From positions 25,064,271 through 25,128,270 of the forward strand of contig NC_034012.1 in the NCBI RefSeq assembly GCF_000346465.2: DNA of 64,000 nucleotides, in the 5' to 3' direction. Under the pieces are notes generated by a model. It worked only from the letters and a program-made list of their open reading frames with translations. It had not been told where the DNA came from and did not search any database. The position numbers were made by a program, and so were the translations under genes. This stretch comes from Prunus persica. Its lineage: Eukaryota; Streptophyta; Magnoliopsida; Rosales; Rosaceae. Positions 1-11,577 of the stretch are shown here, piece by piece. Every line of letters starts with the position of its first letter. Within the stretch, counting starts at the first letter, position 1.

Positions 1-3000
1 TATCAAAAACTCGTTTTAAGTCACTCAAATGATGTTCCCTTTTCCTGGTTTTAACCACCAAATCATCAATGTAACACTCAATAGTATTGTGAAGCATGTC
101 ATTGAAAATTGTTGTCATAGCTCTTTGGTAAGTTGCCCCAGCATTTTTCAACCCAAAAGGCATCACAGTGTAGCAATATATTCCTTTTGGAGTGCGGAAG
201 GCAGTTTTTTCTTGATCCTCCGGAGCCATTTTTATTTGGTTGTAACCTGAGAATCCATCCATGAACGATAGAGCACCAAAACCGGTTGTTGCATCTACCA
301 ATAATTTTGTGATTGGGAGCGGAAACTCATCTTTTGGGCATGCGTCATTGACATCTCTATAGTCCACGCATATACGCAGTGCCCCAGTTTTTTTTTTTTA
401 AGGACTGGAACAATATTGGACAACCAAGTGGGATAGTGGACTTCTCGAATAAAACCGGCAGCAATAAGCTTGTCAATCTCAATTTCTATTTGGATTGTTA
501 ACTCTGGCCGAAAACGGCGTGGCGCTTGCTTCACCCATCGAACCTCGTTAGTTATCCCAAGTTTGTGAACTGCAACGTTTGGGTCTAACCCTGGAATGTC
601 TAGATAACTCCATGCAAATACGTCTCGGTACTCTTGCAACAGTTGTGTGAATTCTTCTAACTCTTGCGGCGTTAACGAAGCGCTGACAAAGATAGGTTTT
701 GGGTCGTCAACTGTACCAAGATTAATTTCTTGCAGATCATCAATTGTGGCTTGACCACCCTCCTCCATTTGGGGTGGAGCTGGTTGGACTATGTCAATGA
801 ATCCCTCGATATCTTGAGGATCATCATCTTGGCCCACTGCTTCTTTGAAAGAGGTGCAATTGACTTGGACAAGGTCATCCTTTATTTTCACCCTTTTGAC
901 CTTCTCGATCACGGCTTTCTCTTGACTCCTAACCTTCCATTTCCTTTTATTATGGACTTTCCCTTGTTGAGAATTGGAAGGGTTTTCCAAGCGGTGAAAG
1001 ACTGAGATGCGGGATGGCTGTCTGCTCCCTAAGCGTTTGAACACAGAGACGCGGAGCGGCCTTATATTCACCTCATCTTCTCTAAACATAGCTTGTTCCA
1101 TATTAGTGAGTATCTTAGACTCGGAAACTTCCAGCTGTGGCCTTCGAAGAAACACTTTGAGCACACCACTCTCGTTTTGAACTGTGAGGCCAGCATTGCT
1201 TTTCTTTGTTTTACGGCCTGTAAGTTTTATCTTTAATGGAGTAAATGTTGTTTCTGGCAATGATTCTTTTTTGTGAAGAACTATACGTTTACTCAGGCCC
1301 TTGTTTTTGCCAAAAGTAGTCGAAATGACCAAATCGCCCCCTGGGATAGATTGATTGATCTTACGAAGAGGACGAATGTAGCTTGCCGTCATCAGTGACT
1401 CCATTGTTTGTTTCGAGGAGCTTGTTTCCTTTTCACTAGGCTTCTTTTTTGAAGTCTTGACAATTATCTTTGGCTTGGGAGCCTTTGCAGTCGGGATTTC
1501 TTCCACTTTTGAGAATGACGTACCACGAGGTTTTAGCTTCACTCGAATTACGTTTGAAGGTTTGGGTACTTCTACCTTTTGTGCCTTTCCTGTTTCAACA
1601 GTCACTCTTTCCTCTTTATCAACCTTTGATGGCTGTGTGAATGAGATACCTGGTGGACTGTAAAATTTCACATCTGAGTAATTTACCTCTTCGCCTCTGA
1701 ACGGGTCCATGTCAGCTGAAACGCTCTTGACTTCCCCATCCATCGAGTATTTGAAGCACTGGTGAAGTGTGGAAGGGACTACTCCATATGTATGGAGCCA
1801 TGGGCGTCCTAGGAGAACATTGTATGAAGTGTCAGCATCGATCACATGGAATAGGGCATCTGAATATAGTTCCCCTATTTCCATTTGCAGTGCGATAGAA
1901 CCCATGGCTTTTTGCCCAAGTTGATTGAACCCTTGAATAGTCAGCATAGATGGAGATAATTGTCGGGCACTCATCCCTATAGCATGGAGTGTCTTTACAA
2001 GGATAAGATTCACAGCCGAATCACAATCTAACAAGATTCGATTGATGATCGTGCCTCCAACTTCGCCAGTGACATAAAGAGGTCGATTATGGAATTTGGA
2101 TCCAAGTAAGAAGTCATCTTCACCGAAGGTAATTGCTGCCAGACACGATGCACAAAACTTCGAGGTTTCAGTTGTGTGGACATCTACTGATTTGAAACAT
2201 GATTTGTACAAATCCGGGCTCTTTAAAGCCATTACAAGTGCTTCTCTAAGCTCTCTCGATATTTGTAAAGCGTCATAAACACTTAAAGGAGCGGGGATGC
2301 GCTTAAGATGAGCCAAGATATCATACTTAAGTGCATGTGATTGTGAAGGCTCTTTTGTTTTACTAGTGTCGGGCTCAAGGTCTTTTGCTTTTGAAGAGGA
2401 CGGTGGAACTTCCCTTGCAAAAGCTTTTTCCGGCAAGGAGACCTTAATCTCTTTCGCCTTTGACTTCTTCTCTATTTTAAAGGGATCAACTTGCTCATTT
2501 TCTTGTTGTTTATTGGCAGATGGGATGCTCCGACCGGAGCGAAGGTTAATCTCATCAACCTCTGCATCAACCTCATATTCTCCCTCAGAAACCATATTGC
2601 ATTGGATAATTTCTTCCTCAACCTCGGATTCACTCGAGAAGAACTCAACTGGAAAGAATTCAATGAGTGTGACAGGGACACTTGTGGGTTGCTCATATTC
2701 ATCCTCTTGAGGGATATGAACCTTCTTTTGCACCTTCTTCTTTTTCCTTTTATTTTTCAAGGCTGGCATTCCTCGAATCTTGACACCAGGACGAGAAACA
2801 GATTTGTGATTGGGTGGGAAATGTTTGGCCATGTGCTTGGCTCTTTTAACAAATGTCTTCCACCCCTCAGCAGATTCGTCGGCCGAAGAATCTTCCCATA
2901 CCTCTAGACTGGGTGCAGTCATAAGCTCATGAAGAGCGGAAATTTGAAGATCACTAGACCACGGTGCATTTGGATAGGCATGTACAATTGTACCCCCATT

Positions 3001-3330
3001 GTCAGTATTAATACCTGCAAGTTTCACTCCGTCTAGTGGTGTAGTGGTAGGTGTGAGCTTTTCCTCTATCATATTTGCCGCAGCTGAATGATGTTGGGGA
3101 GAAGAGTCTATCACCAAGCCACCATTGTTGAGGAGCTCTTGAATTTTGTCTTTCAGGATATAACAATCCTTGAGCGTATGACTGATGAGGCGATGATACC
3201 GACAATACCTAGGGTCATTTGTCTTGTTAGCCTCAGCAGGACGCTTTGATTCTGGCAAAGCAATACCATTGGAGGCCAAGAGTTGGTCAAAGATTTCTTC
3301 TACATCCTCATCGTCGAAAGAATATTTAAC
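1..3330 (-). pseudogene. protease and reverse transcriptase of the Tat-like element
   Basis: Continuation of the same polyprotein. A zinc-knuckle-like segment (YCRYHRLISHTLKDCY) is coded near 3200. A retropepsin-like domain follows near 2040 (LLDCDSAVNLI, where the usual Asp-Thr/Ser-Gly is altered to DCDS; plant gypsy proteases of this group often read DGGS). The RT begins near 560 (WSYLDIPGLDP, RRFRPE). The frame breaks in a 12-base A run on the minus strand at 388-399. RT continues in another frame to the left edge and includes the catalytic YIDD motif near 70. RT and protease act in the virus-like particle during cDNA synthesis. Truncated by the window and frameshifted. Confidence 0.8.
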
Positions 3331-5287
3331 CTATTTGCGCTCTTTGAGAGTGAGCCTTTTGGGTGGGTCTTTGCTTTGGCCTTTGTCATTTCTCTTTTCT
3401 GTTTTGACAAAAGTGGCCAATGACTCTCCTTTTGCAGACTTCTTGTCATTTTTCTTCTCCCCAAATGGAATTTTTTGGGTCGCGGACTTTTGACGAGCAA
3501 TTTGTCTTTCAACATTGCTCGCCTTTGACACCAAGGCATCAAATGATTGGGGTTCAGCAGTGGCAACAAAAGTCGCAATATCTGGTATGAGGTTGTTGTA
3601 GCACATTTGCACGGCTGATTGCTCGGTAATTTTCTCCGGGCATTGAAGATTGAGGCTCCTCCATCTCATTATGAAGTCATTAGCACTTTCCCCTGGCTTT
3701 TGGGTAGTTTGAGCTAGGTCCATGATCGAGACCTTCTTCTTTGAACTGACAAACTGTGCCAAAAATGCTTTTTGCATGTCATCCCATGTCAGGATGGAAC
3801 CTGGCGGCAGTTGTGTATACCAAGTGAAAGCTGACCCTTTTAGGGATTGGACAAATTGACGCACTAGAAGAGCGTCTGACTGAGATGTCTCGCCACATGC
3901 TGAGTAAAAAATGTGCCAAATGTTCATGGGGTGAGCTACTTATGCCATCAAATTTATCAAATATAGGCCGTTGATAACCCTTCGGGAATGGTATGGCGTC
4001 ATAGTGAGAAGGGAAAGGTTTTCGATACCCTTGAACAGGAGGTGCTATAGACAATTGGAACTCACGAATTCCTTCATCAATTAACACCTTTATGTCATTT
4101 GGGGAAATTGTGCTCGTAGAGCTTTCTACTTTTTCCTCTTTTGTTTGTTGTTCTTGGGCGGTCGATTCATTTGTTTTGCTCATGTCTTGCTCACCTATGA
4201 TGTTTTTTCCTTTCAGCCAAGCGGATAGTAACGCTATTTCCGCGTCTTTTTCTGCCAACTTCTGCTGCATTTCCCTTCGCAGGTCTTGCATCATTTCTTG
4301 GATTAAAGGTAACTGGTCCTCAGTATTAGAAGTACCAGTCATCATGACTTGCATGCTTTCCACTCCCTCATGAAGTTTGGCCCCTTGGGATGATATACAA
4401 TCATTCTCTTGAGTTTGAGATACAGGATCATCATATAGAGGATTCCATTGCAAATAATCATCCAAGGTTGAGCTTAGACTGGATAACTCGGGAATAATCG
4501 TCCCAACCATGTTTCGGGATTTAGAACCAGTCAATGGACCCACGTAGGTCCTCGACTGATCTTGAGGTTTTGGGACTCCCCCTTGTGATACGGGAATTTG
4601 ATCCCTTGAAACATCAATTATCTTCACCTTTTTCACGCGTTTCCTTTGTGGATGAGGTATGTTCACCACCTTCTTTTTCATGACGATGGCTCTGCTTTTA
4701 CCCTTAGGAGAACATGGGTAAACCTCTTGTAATGTGGATTCCACCACATGGGCTCTAAGGCTTGATGGAGGTTCGGCCCCTTGGACCTCGACATTTTTCA
4801 CGAAGTCGTCCTTTTGACCTTCACCTCTAGCTTCGTTGGTGGAAGTCATCAGAACAGAATCTGTAGGATATAGATTGACTGGAATTGATCCAATCATGAT
4901 TTGGACAAATCGGGAAGTATTTGTTCTCTTGGGAGTCGGCACAGCTAGGGTGGTTAAGGTGTTCTTGCCCTCAGTCATTATTGGGCTTGTCCCAGAAAGC
5001 TGGGATAAGATTGCCTCAATAGACTCCTTTTTTGCTTCTTTCTTTCTTAAAGCACGCGCAGCCCTCTTTCTTCCATTTCGGAGAGCGTTCTTGGACAGAG
5101 TTTTCTTCAATTGAGTCTTGACGACCTTAGGAGTGACCTGAGGTCTGGCCCTCTGAATGGGCTTTGGCACAGTGCACTTGATGAGGCTCTCACCAACAAT
5201 GAAAGTCTTTTTGAACCCTACTCGTTTGGTGCACGCATTCTTGGTAGTTTCAATTTTGTGGAAGAAAATCGTTACTTGTGGAGCCAT
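3331..5287 (-). pseudogene. gag of the Tat-like gypsy element, frameshifted
   Basis: Gag region of the retrotransposon. An ATG at 5287 opens a frame rich in basic residues and low-complexity linkers that runs to about 3915. There a one-base indel in a short T/A homopolymer moves the frame, and the conserved retrotransposon gag core (WYTQLPPGSI, FLAQFVSSKKKVS, QCPEKITEQSAV) continues in the other frame to a TAG at 3331-3333. Gag packages the element RNA in virus-like particles in the cytoplasm. With one frameshift and one in-frame stop this copy would not give a full-length product. Both breaks are minimal, so the copy is either young or affected by base-calling error. Confidence 0.8.
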
Positions 5288-5373
5288 CGTATTTGGTTTT
5301 GTTAACCTGTGAAAATGTCAAATAAATAAAACAAACATTAGTCACTTTATGATTGGAGATGAAAAGGTAAATG

Positions 5374-5392
5374 GGTCCCACTGGGCGTGCCA
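5374..5392 (-). other. putative primer-binding site of the Tat-like element
   Basis: On the minus strand TGGCACGCCCAGTGGGACC lies eight bases inside the end of the LTR (which ends ...TTCAACA at 5400). Position and TGG start fit a retrotransposon tRNA primer site; I cannot assign the tRNA with certainty. Confidence 0.55.
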
Positions 5393-5849
5393 AAAATTAT
5401 GTTGAAGGAAAATTGTGATCTTCCTATTATAATTTCACCACCACTAATTAAATACTGGGGTTTTATTATTTTAGGTTCGACCCATTCGAGACGCAAGTCT
5501 CTTAATTACAATCCCTTGCTTCAAGGGAAAACCCATTGATTCTATCATAAAGAAACAGAACGTGTGTGTTCGATTTTGCAGCTGCTCCCAAGTCCAACCT
5601 CAGGATGCCTACGTACCCCTTGCGGGAATCAAGCCACTCGTAGTTCAAAGATTCATGATGAATAAATGACTCATCGTAAAACGAAGAATTTGAATAAGTT
5701 TGATTGAGGGGAGTTTGAGTGAATTCAGCTGAATAAACCAGGGATTCGATATGGAAATGTGTTTGGGATAGTTGCATCTAGATTGAATCTCTAGATTGCC
5801 TACGTACCCTTTTAAAGGGATCAAACCAACGTAGTTCGAAAATTCAGAA

Positions 5850-6140
5850 ATTAATGGGTAAGTGTGGCCCAATAATTTAGAGTTGGTGTCTTTGAGACGA
5901 TTTGAAGATTTTCATAGGTAAATGACCTATGGGAAGAATTGGAAATTAATGGGTATGTATGACCCAATAATTTAGAATTTGTATCTTTGAGATAATTTGG
6001 GGATTTTCATAGGCATGTGACCTATGGGAAAATTTTGAAATTAATGGGTAAGTGTGGCCCATTAATTGAGAATTTGTGTTTGAGATATTTGAATTTAATC
6101 TCATTGGAATTTTCAAGGGTAGATGACCCATGGGAAAAAT
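5850..6140. repeat. three tandem copies of a ~95-bp unit
   Basis: Three degenerate copies start near 5851, 5944 and 6041. Each begins ATTAATGGGTAAGTGTGGCC and ends near ATGACCTATGGGAA. They lie inside the gypsy LTR. Confidence 0.8.
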
Positions 6141-7878
6141 TTGGATGGTTTTGTACCACTTTTTCTTTTTGTCAATGTCCCAGAAAATTAATGAGCAATT
6201 TTGATTAACCCACTAATTTTCTAAAGTTGACATTTGCACTTGGACCCAAATATGGCTACAAGGATTTTTTTATAACTAATCCATTAACCATATGATAGGA
6301 AATTTGGGCCTTAGGAAATTTAATGGGTAATTATTTGGGTTACCCATTAATTGTATGGGCTTCTGAGAGTCAATGGATAATTATTCCCTGACAGCCCATG
6401 AGCAAAGAGCCCAGAAAACTTTGATCCAGCAGGCGATTAAAACAACCTGATAGCTATCCAACTCTTTATAGAGTTTGTTTCTAAGTAAAATCAGACCTTG
6501 CAGTCCCATCTTTATCTGGAATACTTGTGATCAGCCCGAATTAAAAGCAAACATTGTTACTGTTCAGTCTTTAAATAAAAGTTCACGAAGTCCCAATCGG
6601 TATTGCAAACAACGAGAGAAAACCAGAAGAAGAAAAAAAAAACTGCTGCAACACATCAAGAGGTTTCAGACTTTTTTTGTGTTTTTCCTCTTTTTTTCTC
6701 TGCAACACCAAGTTTCTTGTGTCCTTGTTTTTTTCTTTTCTTCCAATCTCCAACAAAGTGGCGTCAGCCACCTCCTTCTTCTTCTTTTTTTTGCTTTGAC
6801 TTTTCTCCTTCTTTTTTATGACTGTAGCAAACCTCTTTTTTTATTGTCATACATCATAATATGTATTTTGGTTGTTTGCTAAGAAACCAACAGATGGGGG
6901 ATTCAATGATGGGCTGCCCCAACGTAGCCCTTCCCAAGTTCTGCTCCTTTTAACCCAGCGAAGTGGGGTACAACCACCTTCTTTCCTTTTTTTTTTTTTT
7001 TTTCAAAGCTGCCATATGGAACTGCCAACAAAAACATGGCCACTCTTTTTTTTTTAAAATTTCTTTCACACACACAGAGCCCAACTAGTTTTAAGTTTTG
7101 TTTGTTGTGGCCAACAGTACCCCCGAAGCTTTCTCCCCTTTTTTCTTTCGACAGGAGTCTTCCTTCTTCTTTGTTATTTGATGCTGCTATCTGCAGCATC
7201 GGGCCGAGCCACAGCCAACATGGTTGTCTTCCTTTTCAAGCACAGTTTATTTTTTATTTGCTGTGAGATTAAACCCTCAGTGATTTTGTTTGTGGGTTTT
7301 GTACCCAAATTGGATTTGTGCTCTTGAGAACTCACTGAATGAGTTTGATGCCCAAAAATGGATATACCATTCAGGAATTTGATGTCTTTTTCTTTTTTTT
7401 TCAGTGGCTGTCTTGTTTTGTTTGTTATTGCTATATACAACACCAAGCCCTCCTCCCGAAACGGGGCTGTTTTCCTGCTTTAATTTTTTCCTGTCTGTTG
7501 TGACTGTGTGCCCAACAAGAGGATCATCTAAGAGAGAGAGGGAGAGGGGCTGTGACAGAAAAACATGGCCTCTATTTTCTTTCCCCTTTTTTTTTTTTAC
7601 AGATCTCCATTTTTTTCCTCTGCCTATTCTTTTCTTCATGACTAACATCCTTTACATTTTTTTTTGATGTAGTTTGCTCAGAGAGAAAAAAATAAAGGCC
7701 TTCTTAAGCAGAGATGGAGAGGAGTGGTGAGAGAGCCCAAGAGGTAATTCACGCTCTCTTTTTTCTGTGCATTTTTGGAATTAACCCTTCAAACACCATT
7801 TCCATTTCAAAGGATTTCCTTTTGCTCGGCAGAGCTTTGTTAAACAGGAATCATCTCATGGATTTGTTGTTCATGATT

Positions 7879-7990
7879 TAAGGGTTGCCACCCATTATGT
7901 ATTTATCATCCAGGAGTTTTATTTGAGGGTTGCCACCCAATATGGAGTCATCATCCAAGAAAAATGATTTGAGGGTTGCCACCCAACAAG
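7879..7990. repeat. three short repeats, GGGTTGCCACCCA core
   Basis: Copies start near 7881, 7926 and 7971, spaced about 45 bp. Each has GGGTTGCCACCCA, itself a small hairpin (GGGT/ACCC). They lie inside the gypsy LTR. Confidence 0.7.
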
Positions 7991-8286
7991 AATTAATTGA
8001 CAGAATCCATATACCTGTGAAAATGTCTTCTCTTGTATTTGTGCTCCTCCAATTTTTCTCCTGCAGCAGTTTTCTTCTTCTGTCCCTTTCCTTTTTTTTT
8101 ACAGAATACTTATACTAAAAACTGAATAATCAGCTCCCCCAAAAATAGGAGCCACTAAACTCTCTTAAACGTTTTCATTGGTTTAGACCCCCACCTTTTT
8201 CCAAACTTCCCCCCCACCAATCCAATCCCACGTTCCAATATTTTTTGTGATTTTTGTGATTTTTATTTATTTTTTTTATTCCAACA

Positions 8287-8506
8287 GATAGTTCTTGGCT
8301 TTCAGATCCTTCAGCTTCTGATCTTCAACGGCTTTCCTCTGTCCTTCTGTGAGATCTGCTTCTCCTGCTGCTGAAGGGATCCCATTCTCCACCAGACCCC
8401 AATATTCCTTTGATCGCAAGAAGTTTTCCATGAACATAGACCAGTGATCGTAGTTTCCATCAAACTTCGGAATTGCTGGCTGCACATATCTATTTTCTGA
8501 TGTCAT
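8287..8506 (-). pseudogene. copia gag N-terminus, cut by gypsy insertion
   Basis: The first ~73 residues of a Ty1/copia gag of the UBN2/DUF4219 type: ATG at 8506, then IPKFDGNYDHWSMFMENFL, SKEYWGLVE and LKDLKAKNYL. The frame is intact up to codon NYL and then enters the gypsy LTR, where a chance stop follows. The N-terminal signature W-x-x-x-M-x-x-x-L is characteristic of plant copia gag. The rest of this element would lie left of the window, beyond the gypsy element. Confidence 0.85.
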
Positions 8507-8564
8507 ATTCACACCTAGAAGACTGCTGCTTCTTCTGATTTCAAATCAGGCTCCCTGGAAGGAA

Positions 8565-8576
8565 GCTCTGATACCA
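8565..8576 (-). other. copia primer-binding site (initiator tRNA-Met)
   Basis: TGGTATCAGAGC on the minus strand, the standard plant copia PBS complementary to the 3' end of initiator tRNA-Met, two bases inside the LTR end at 8579. Confidence 0.9.
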
Positions 8577-8578
8577 AT

Positions 8579-8823
8579 TGTTGGAAATAAGAGCTTTTCT
8601 GATGACAAGTATTTAGAAGAAAAAGTGATAGATAGATAATAACAGTGGCGGCTGTTTAAATAGCCTTACAAAGAGTAACCTAAGAATGAAAAACAGACCA
8701 CGTTTAACAAACCTATTACGTGGTAACAGACTAAGTCAAAACAAATAGATACTCCCTAAACAATAGGGATTTATTAACCAAGCAGTAACACACTAACAAT
8801 ATAATTCTAACTGCAACCTAACA
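8579..8823 (-). repeat. copia 5' LTR (~245 bp)
   Basis: Starts TGTTGGAAATAAG at 8579, next to the PBS, and probably ends CCTAACA at 8823. On the minus strand it carries a TATTTAA promoter-like box near 8660. The outer end is a best guess from the terminal CA. Confidence 0.65.
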
Positions 8824-9304
8824 ATACTAAACAAAATCTTATCCCTAAAAAATAAGTCTTGAAACCTGAACGGTCTCTTAGGTTTTGTTTTTTTTTTCCG
8901 GTGGGAATCACCGCTTTAATCCAAGGTGTATACTCACCAATTTTCAAAAGTTTACACATGTCGATGAATTTAGCTATAGTTAATTTATAGAGGGCTAGGA
9001 GTTAAATGGGCTACTTACCCTTGTCCCATGAAAATCCACGTTTCAATGCAAGCGTGTGTCGAAAAGTTGGTATATTCTCATCTCTAATCCATATTTTGTT
9101 CGCCGTTTTCTATGTATTCAATTTGAGGACGAAAAACGCATTACCCGTACCATGATATTCTCAAATAATATTGAGCGGAAGAGAGAATATTTTTCTATAA
9201 ACAAGCACCCGTTATCCAAACTACACAGCAGAAGAAGGTTCTCTTTGAGTTTCCTCCCTTGTTATGGTTCCACAAGAACAGAACCACTTATGGTTGGGAC
9301 CTCT
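8824..9304. other. intergenic, nothing recognised
   Basis: AT-rich sequence without a convincing frame. An open frame from about 9056 has no recognisable domain. Confidence 0.5.
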
Positions 9305-10415
9305 TATGGAGTTACAATAGTATTTCATTTACAATAGTTAATCCTACTAATGATAGGAAATGGTCAGTTGTCAGTTACGTTGTTATTAAGCCATAACTCC
9401 ATATTTATGTTTATGATAATGACTTGTTGTAACTGTAGATTATTCTCTACAGACTTTATATATATTGTATATATTTTGGGTCAATCATCCTTCTATATTT
9501 TAATCTATATGGGCCTCTATCCTCTTGTGATAATATTTTCTTTATTACTTCTCTGTACCCCCGTAGTTTTCTTCCCCATACCTTATTGTTTCTATGGTGC
9601 CTTGAAATTCAAACTTACTCATGCTCTCGTTTTCTTTTCTCTATGTCCCAGGTTGGTTTCACCTCCTATCCTCTACTATTGTGCTACATCCTCTCTTAAC
9701 CCCTTTATTCCCTTCAAATAGTCCTTCTTTTCTCTCTGCACGCATCCCTTTCTGCTTTCCATGTGATGAATTTTCTTTTGTTTCCATTCCTCATCTTTAT
9801 TATTTTTATAAATAAAAAAATGCACTTGTCTGAATTATTTTTCTTTCTCATTCCTCTTTACAACATTGTCTATTTCTCTTTATCCTACCTAGAGGGTGAT
9901 TCCTAGGTAGCATTATGTTTCTCAGGTGCCTAGAGTTGTTTCCTAGGTACATTTGATTTGTATGTCGGCCCGTCATTTTATTCCTTCCTTCCATGAGCCC
10001 ATGCTCTCCTTCACTTGCTGCCTTTCAATGGGCATTATGTTTACTTTGTTTCTCTCATGCCGATGTTGCAACTCTGGAGATTGGAGTTCTTCTTTTTTGT
10101 TTCCCTTACTAGACTACTACAGATAACTGCTACTGCCATGTCCATCACCATACAGTTTCTTCATTCAAATCTTGCTATGCTGTGCGCGCTCGATTTGCGG
10201 GGGAGTGTTATGGAGTTACAATAGTATTTCAGTTACAATAGTTAATCCTACTAATGATAGGAAATGGTCAGTTGTCAGTTACGTTGTTATTAGGCCATAA
10301 CTCCATATTTATGTTTGTGATAATGACTTGTTGTAACTGTAGATTATTCTCTACAGACTTTATATATATTGTATAATGATCATATGAATAATATAATGGA
10401 AAATCAGTTTCTTCA
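9305..10415 (+). mobile_element. internally deleted copia-like remnant with two LTR copies
   Basis: Two direct copies of a ~170-bp block start TATGGAGTTACAATAG at 9308 and 10208. The second is preceded by a purine-rich GCGGGGGAG directly before TGTTATGG, the usual polypurine tract/3' LTR junction of plant copia elements. It continues to ...TTTCTTCA at about 10415 (LTR 10206-10415). The first copy diverges after about 9472 and shows no PBS. The ~730 bp between has no retroviral frame. I read this as a deletion derivative or a non-autonomous element. Confidence 0.6.
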
Positions 10416-10425
10416 ATAAGGATCT

Positions 10426-11291
10426 ACCACTTGCTTCAATCAACGTCACTACTACATCTGCAATCCCTACATCAAGCAGTGGGTTGCTCTTCCTCCCACC
10501 CCCAAATGTCACAAGGAAGTACTAGTGAGATTCTTATGCAGTCTCAAGGAAGATGATGAAAGAAGAATAAGTACAAGATTGTGCAAATAATAATCCCTGA
10601 TGATATTCCAGGGGCTAATACCTTACAATTTTGCTTGCAGATGTTCTGTTCTGAGAGTGGTAAATGAACAGGCAGTTGCATCAAGCCCACGAAGCTTTGC
10701 TTTGAATTTGTGTAATGATGCTGGTGTTGTTCACAATGGGATGTTGTATTGGCGTGGGGTTGACTTTATTATTGGCTTGAATCCCTACTCCTCCAACGAT
10801 AATATATACAGTTGTCGTTTCATCAATAAACCGGCTGAAGTGAATCGGAGAATTGATTATCTAGGTAAGTGCCAAGGGTGCCTGCAGATATGCCAACTGT
10901 TCCCCTATCCAGTTCCGAATGGTCAAACCTACTATGGTGTTAGTACCTGGGAGTACAAAGATAACGATCATGAGGTTGACGGTGAACGGTGTTTGGTAGA
11001 CAGATTTTACACTGACCAAATGGAATCGAGAAAAATCGGGTGATCACTGATTGGGAGAGCTATTGGAAACGTAATATTAGCGTGCAAGGTTTTGATCCAA
11101 ATAAGGAGGATGTCTTGTATATAGAATTGTGTCAACACTTATTCAGGTACAACATTCGTACTAAAACCTTCAAGAATGTTACATTCGCATCATATGAGGG
11201 CAGTAAGTGTTTTGGGAGACTTGCTTGTCCATTTGTGATCTCATTGTGGCCAACACTAAAGCACCAATATGCATCTGCATGTCCATCCTGA
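10426..11291 (+). pseudogene. F-box associated (FBA) domain protein, 5'-truncated and frameshifted
   Basis: C-terminal part of a plant F-box protein, a substrate receptor of SCF ubiquitin ligases. Recognisable blocks are HYYICNPYIKQWVALPPTP near 10447, SPRSFALNLCNDAGVVHNGM near 10690, CQGCLQICQLFPYPVPNGQTYY near 10870 and FDPNKEDVLYIEL near 11090. Defects: the F-box itself is missing, two adjacent TAA stops lie in frame near 10591, and the frame shifts at about 11040. The copia LTR ends about 10 bp upstream of the remnant, so the element may have replaced or displaced the 5' end. FBA identity is from family resemblance. Confidence 0.75.
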
Positions 11292-11572
11292 TTGAGCAGA
11301 TTAATTTGTTGTTTTTTTTTTTCTACATAGATTTGTTATTAAACTTGATTATAAACGACATTATTTATGTATTGTACATTATGATTGTATGAACAATTTT
11401 TTATTAATTTTTTTAACTGGGCCGATTTTCGTGTTTTCTCATATACAGATGAAGACACATTATGAAGTCACAACAATTCAAAGCATATATGTTACAGATG
11501 GTCGTTGTATATAATCTTTTATAGTTAGTTTTGGCTTAGATGTCTTGAATCTTGATCATCATTACATGCTAG
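11292..11572. other. AT-rich spacer
   Basis: No gene or repeat recognised between the F-box remnant and the Athila target site. Confidence 0.5.
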
Positions 11573-11577
11573 AGTAG

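Larger units (their letters stand above)
1..8286 (-). mobile_element. Ty3/gypsy LTR retrotransposon, Tat-like, 5' part
   Basis: Minus-strand LTR retrotransposon that leaves the window at its left edge inside reverse transcriptase. Reading the minus strand it has a long 5' LTR (5400-8286), a primer-binding-site region (5374-5392), gag from 5287, an aspartic protease and RT up to position 1. The domain order, the very long LTR and the wording of gag and protease resemble Tat/Ogre-type plant gypsy elements (family knowledge; lineage not proven). The element interrupts the gag of a copia element at 8286/8287, so it is the younger of the two. RNase H, integrase and the 3' LTR lie outside the window. 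Confidence 0.85.
5400..8286 (-). repeat. long 5' LTR of the Tat-like element (about 2.9 kb)
   Basis: Bounded by TGTTGAAGG at 5400 and ATTCCAACA at 8286, imperfect inverted ends of the TG...CA type. The right border is exact because codons of an unrelated copia gag resume at 8287. The other LTR is outside the window, so the 5-bp duplication (GATAG expected, 8287-8291) cannot be confirmed. The LTR holds two short tandem arrays, repeated TGCCTACGTACCC blocks (near 5605 and 5798) and very pyrimidine-rich stretches from 6640 to 7660. Open frames within it look like compositional accidents. Confidence 0.7.

Noticed and set aside
6475..7667. Several overlapping open frames in the gypsy LTR
   Set aside because: Pyrimidine-rich low-complexity sequence, no motifs, both strands open.
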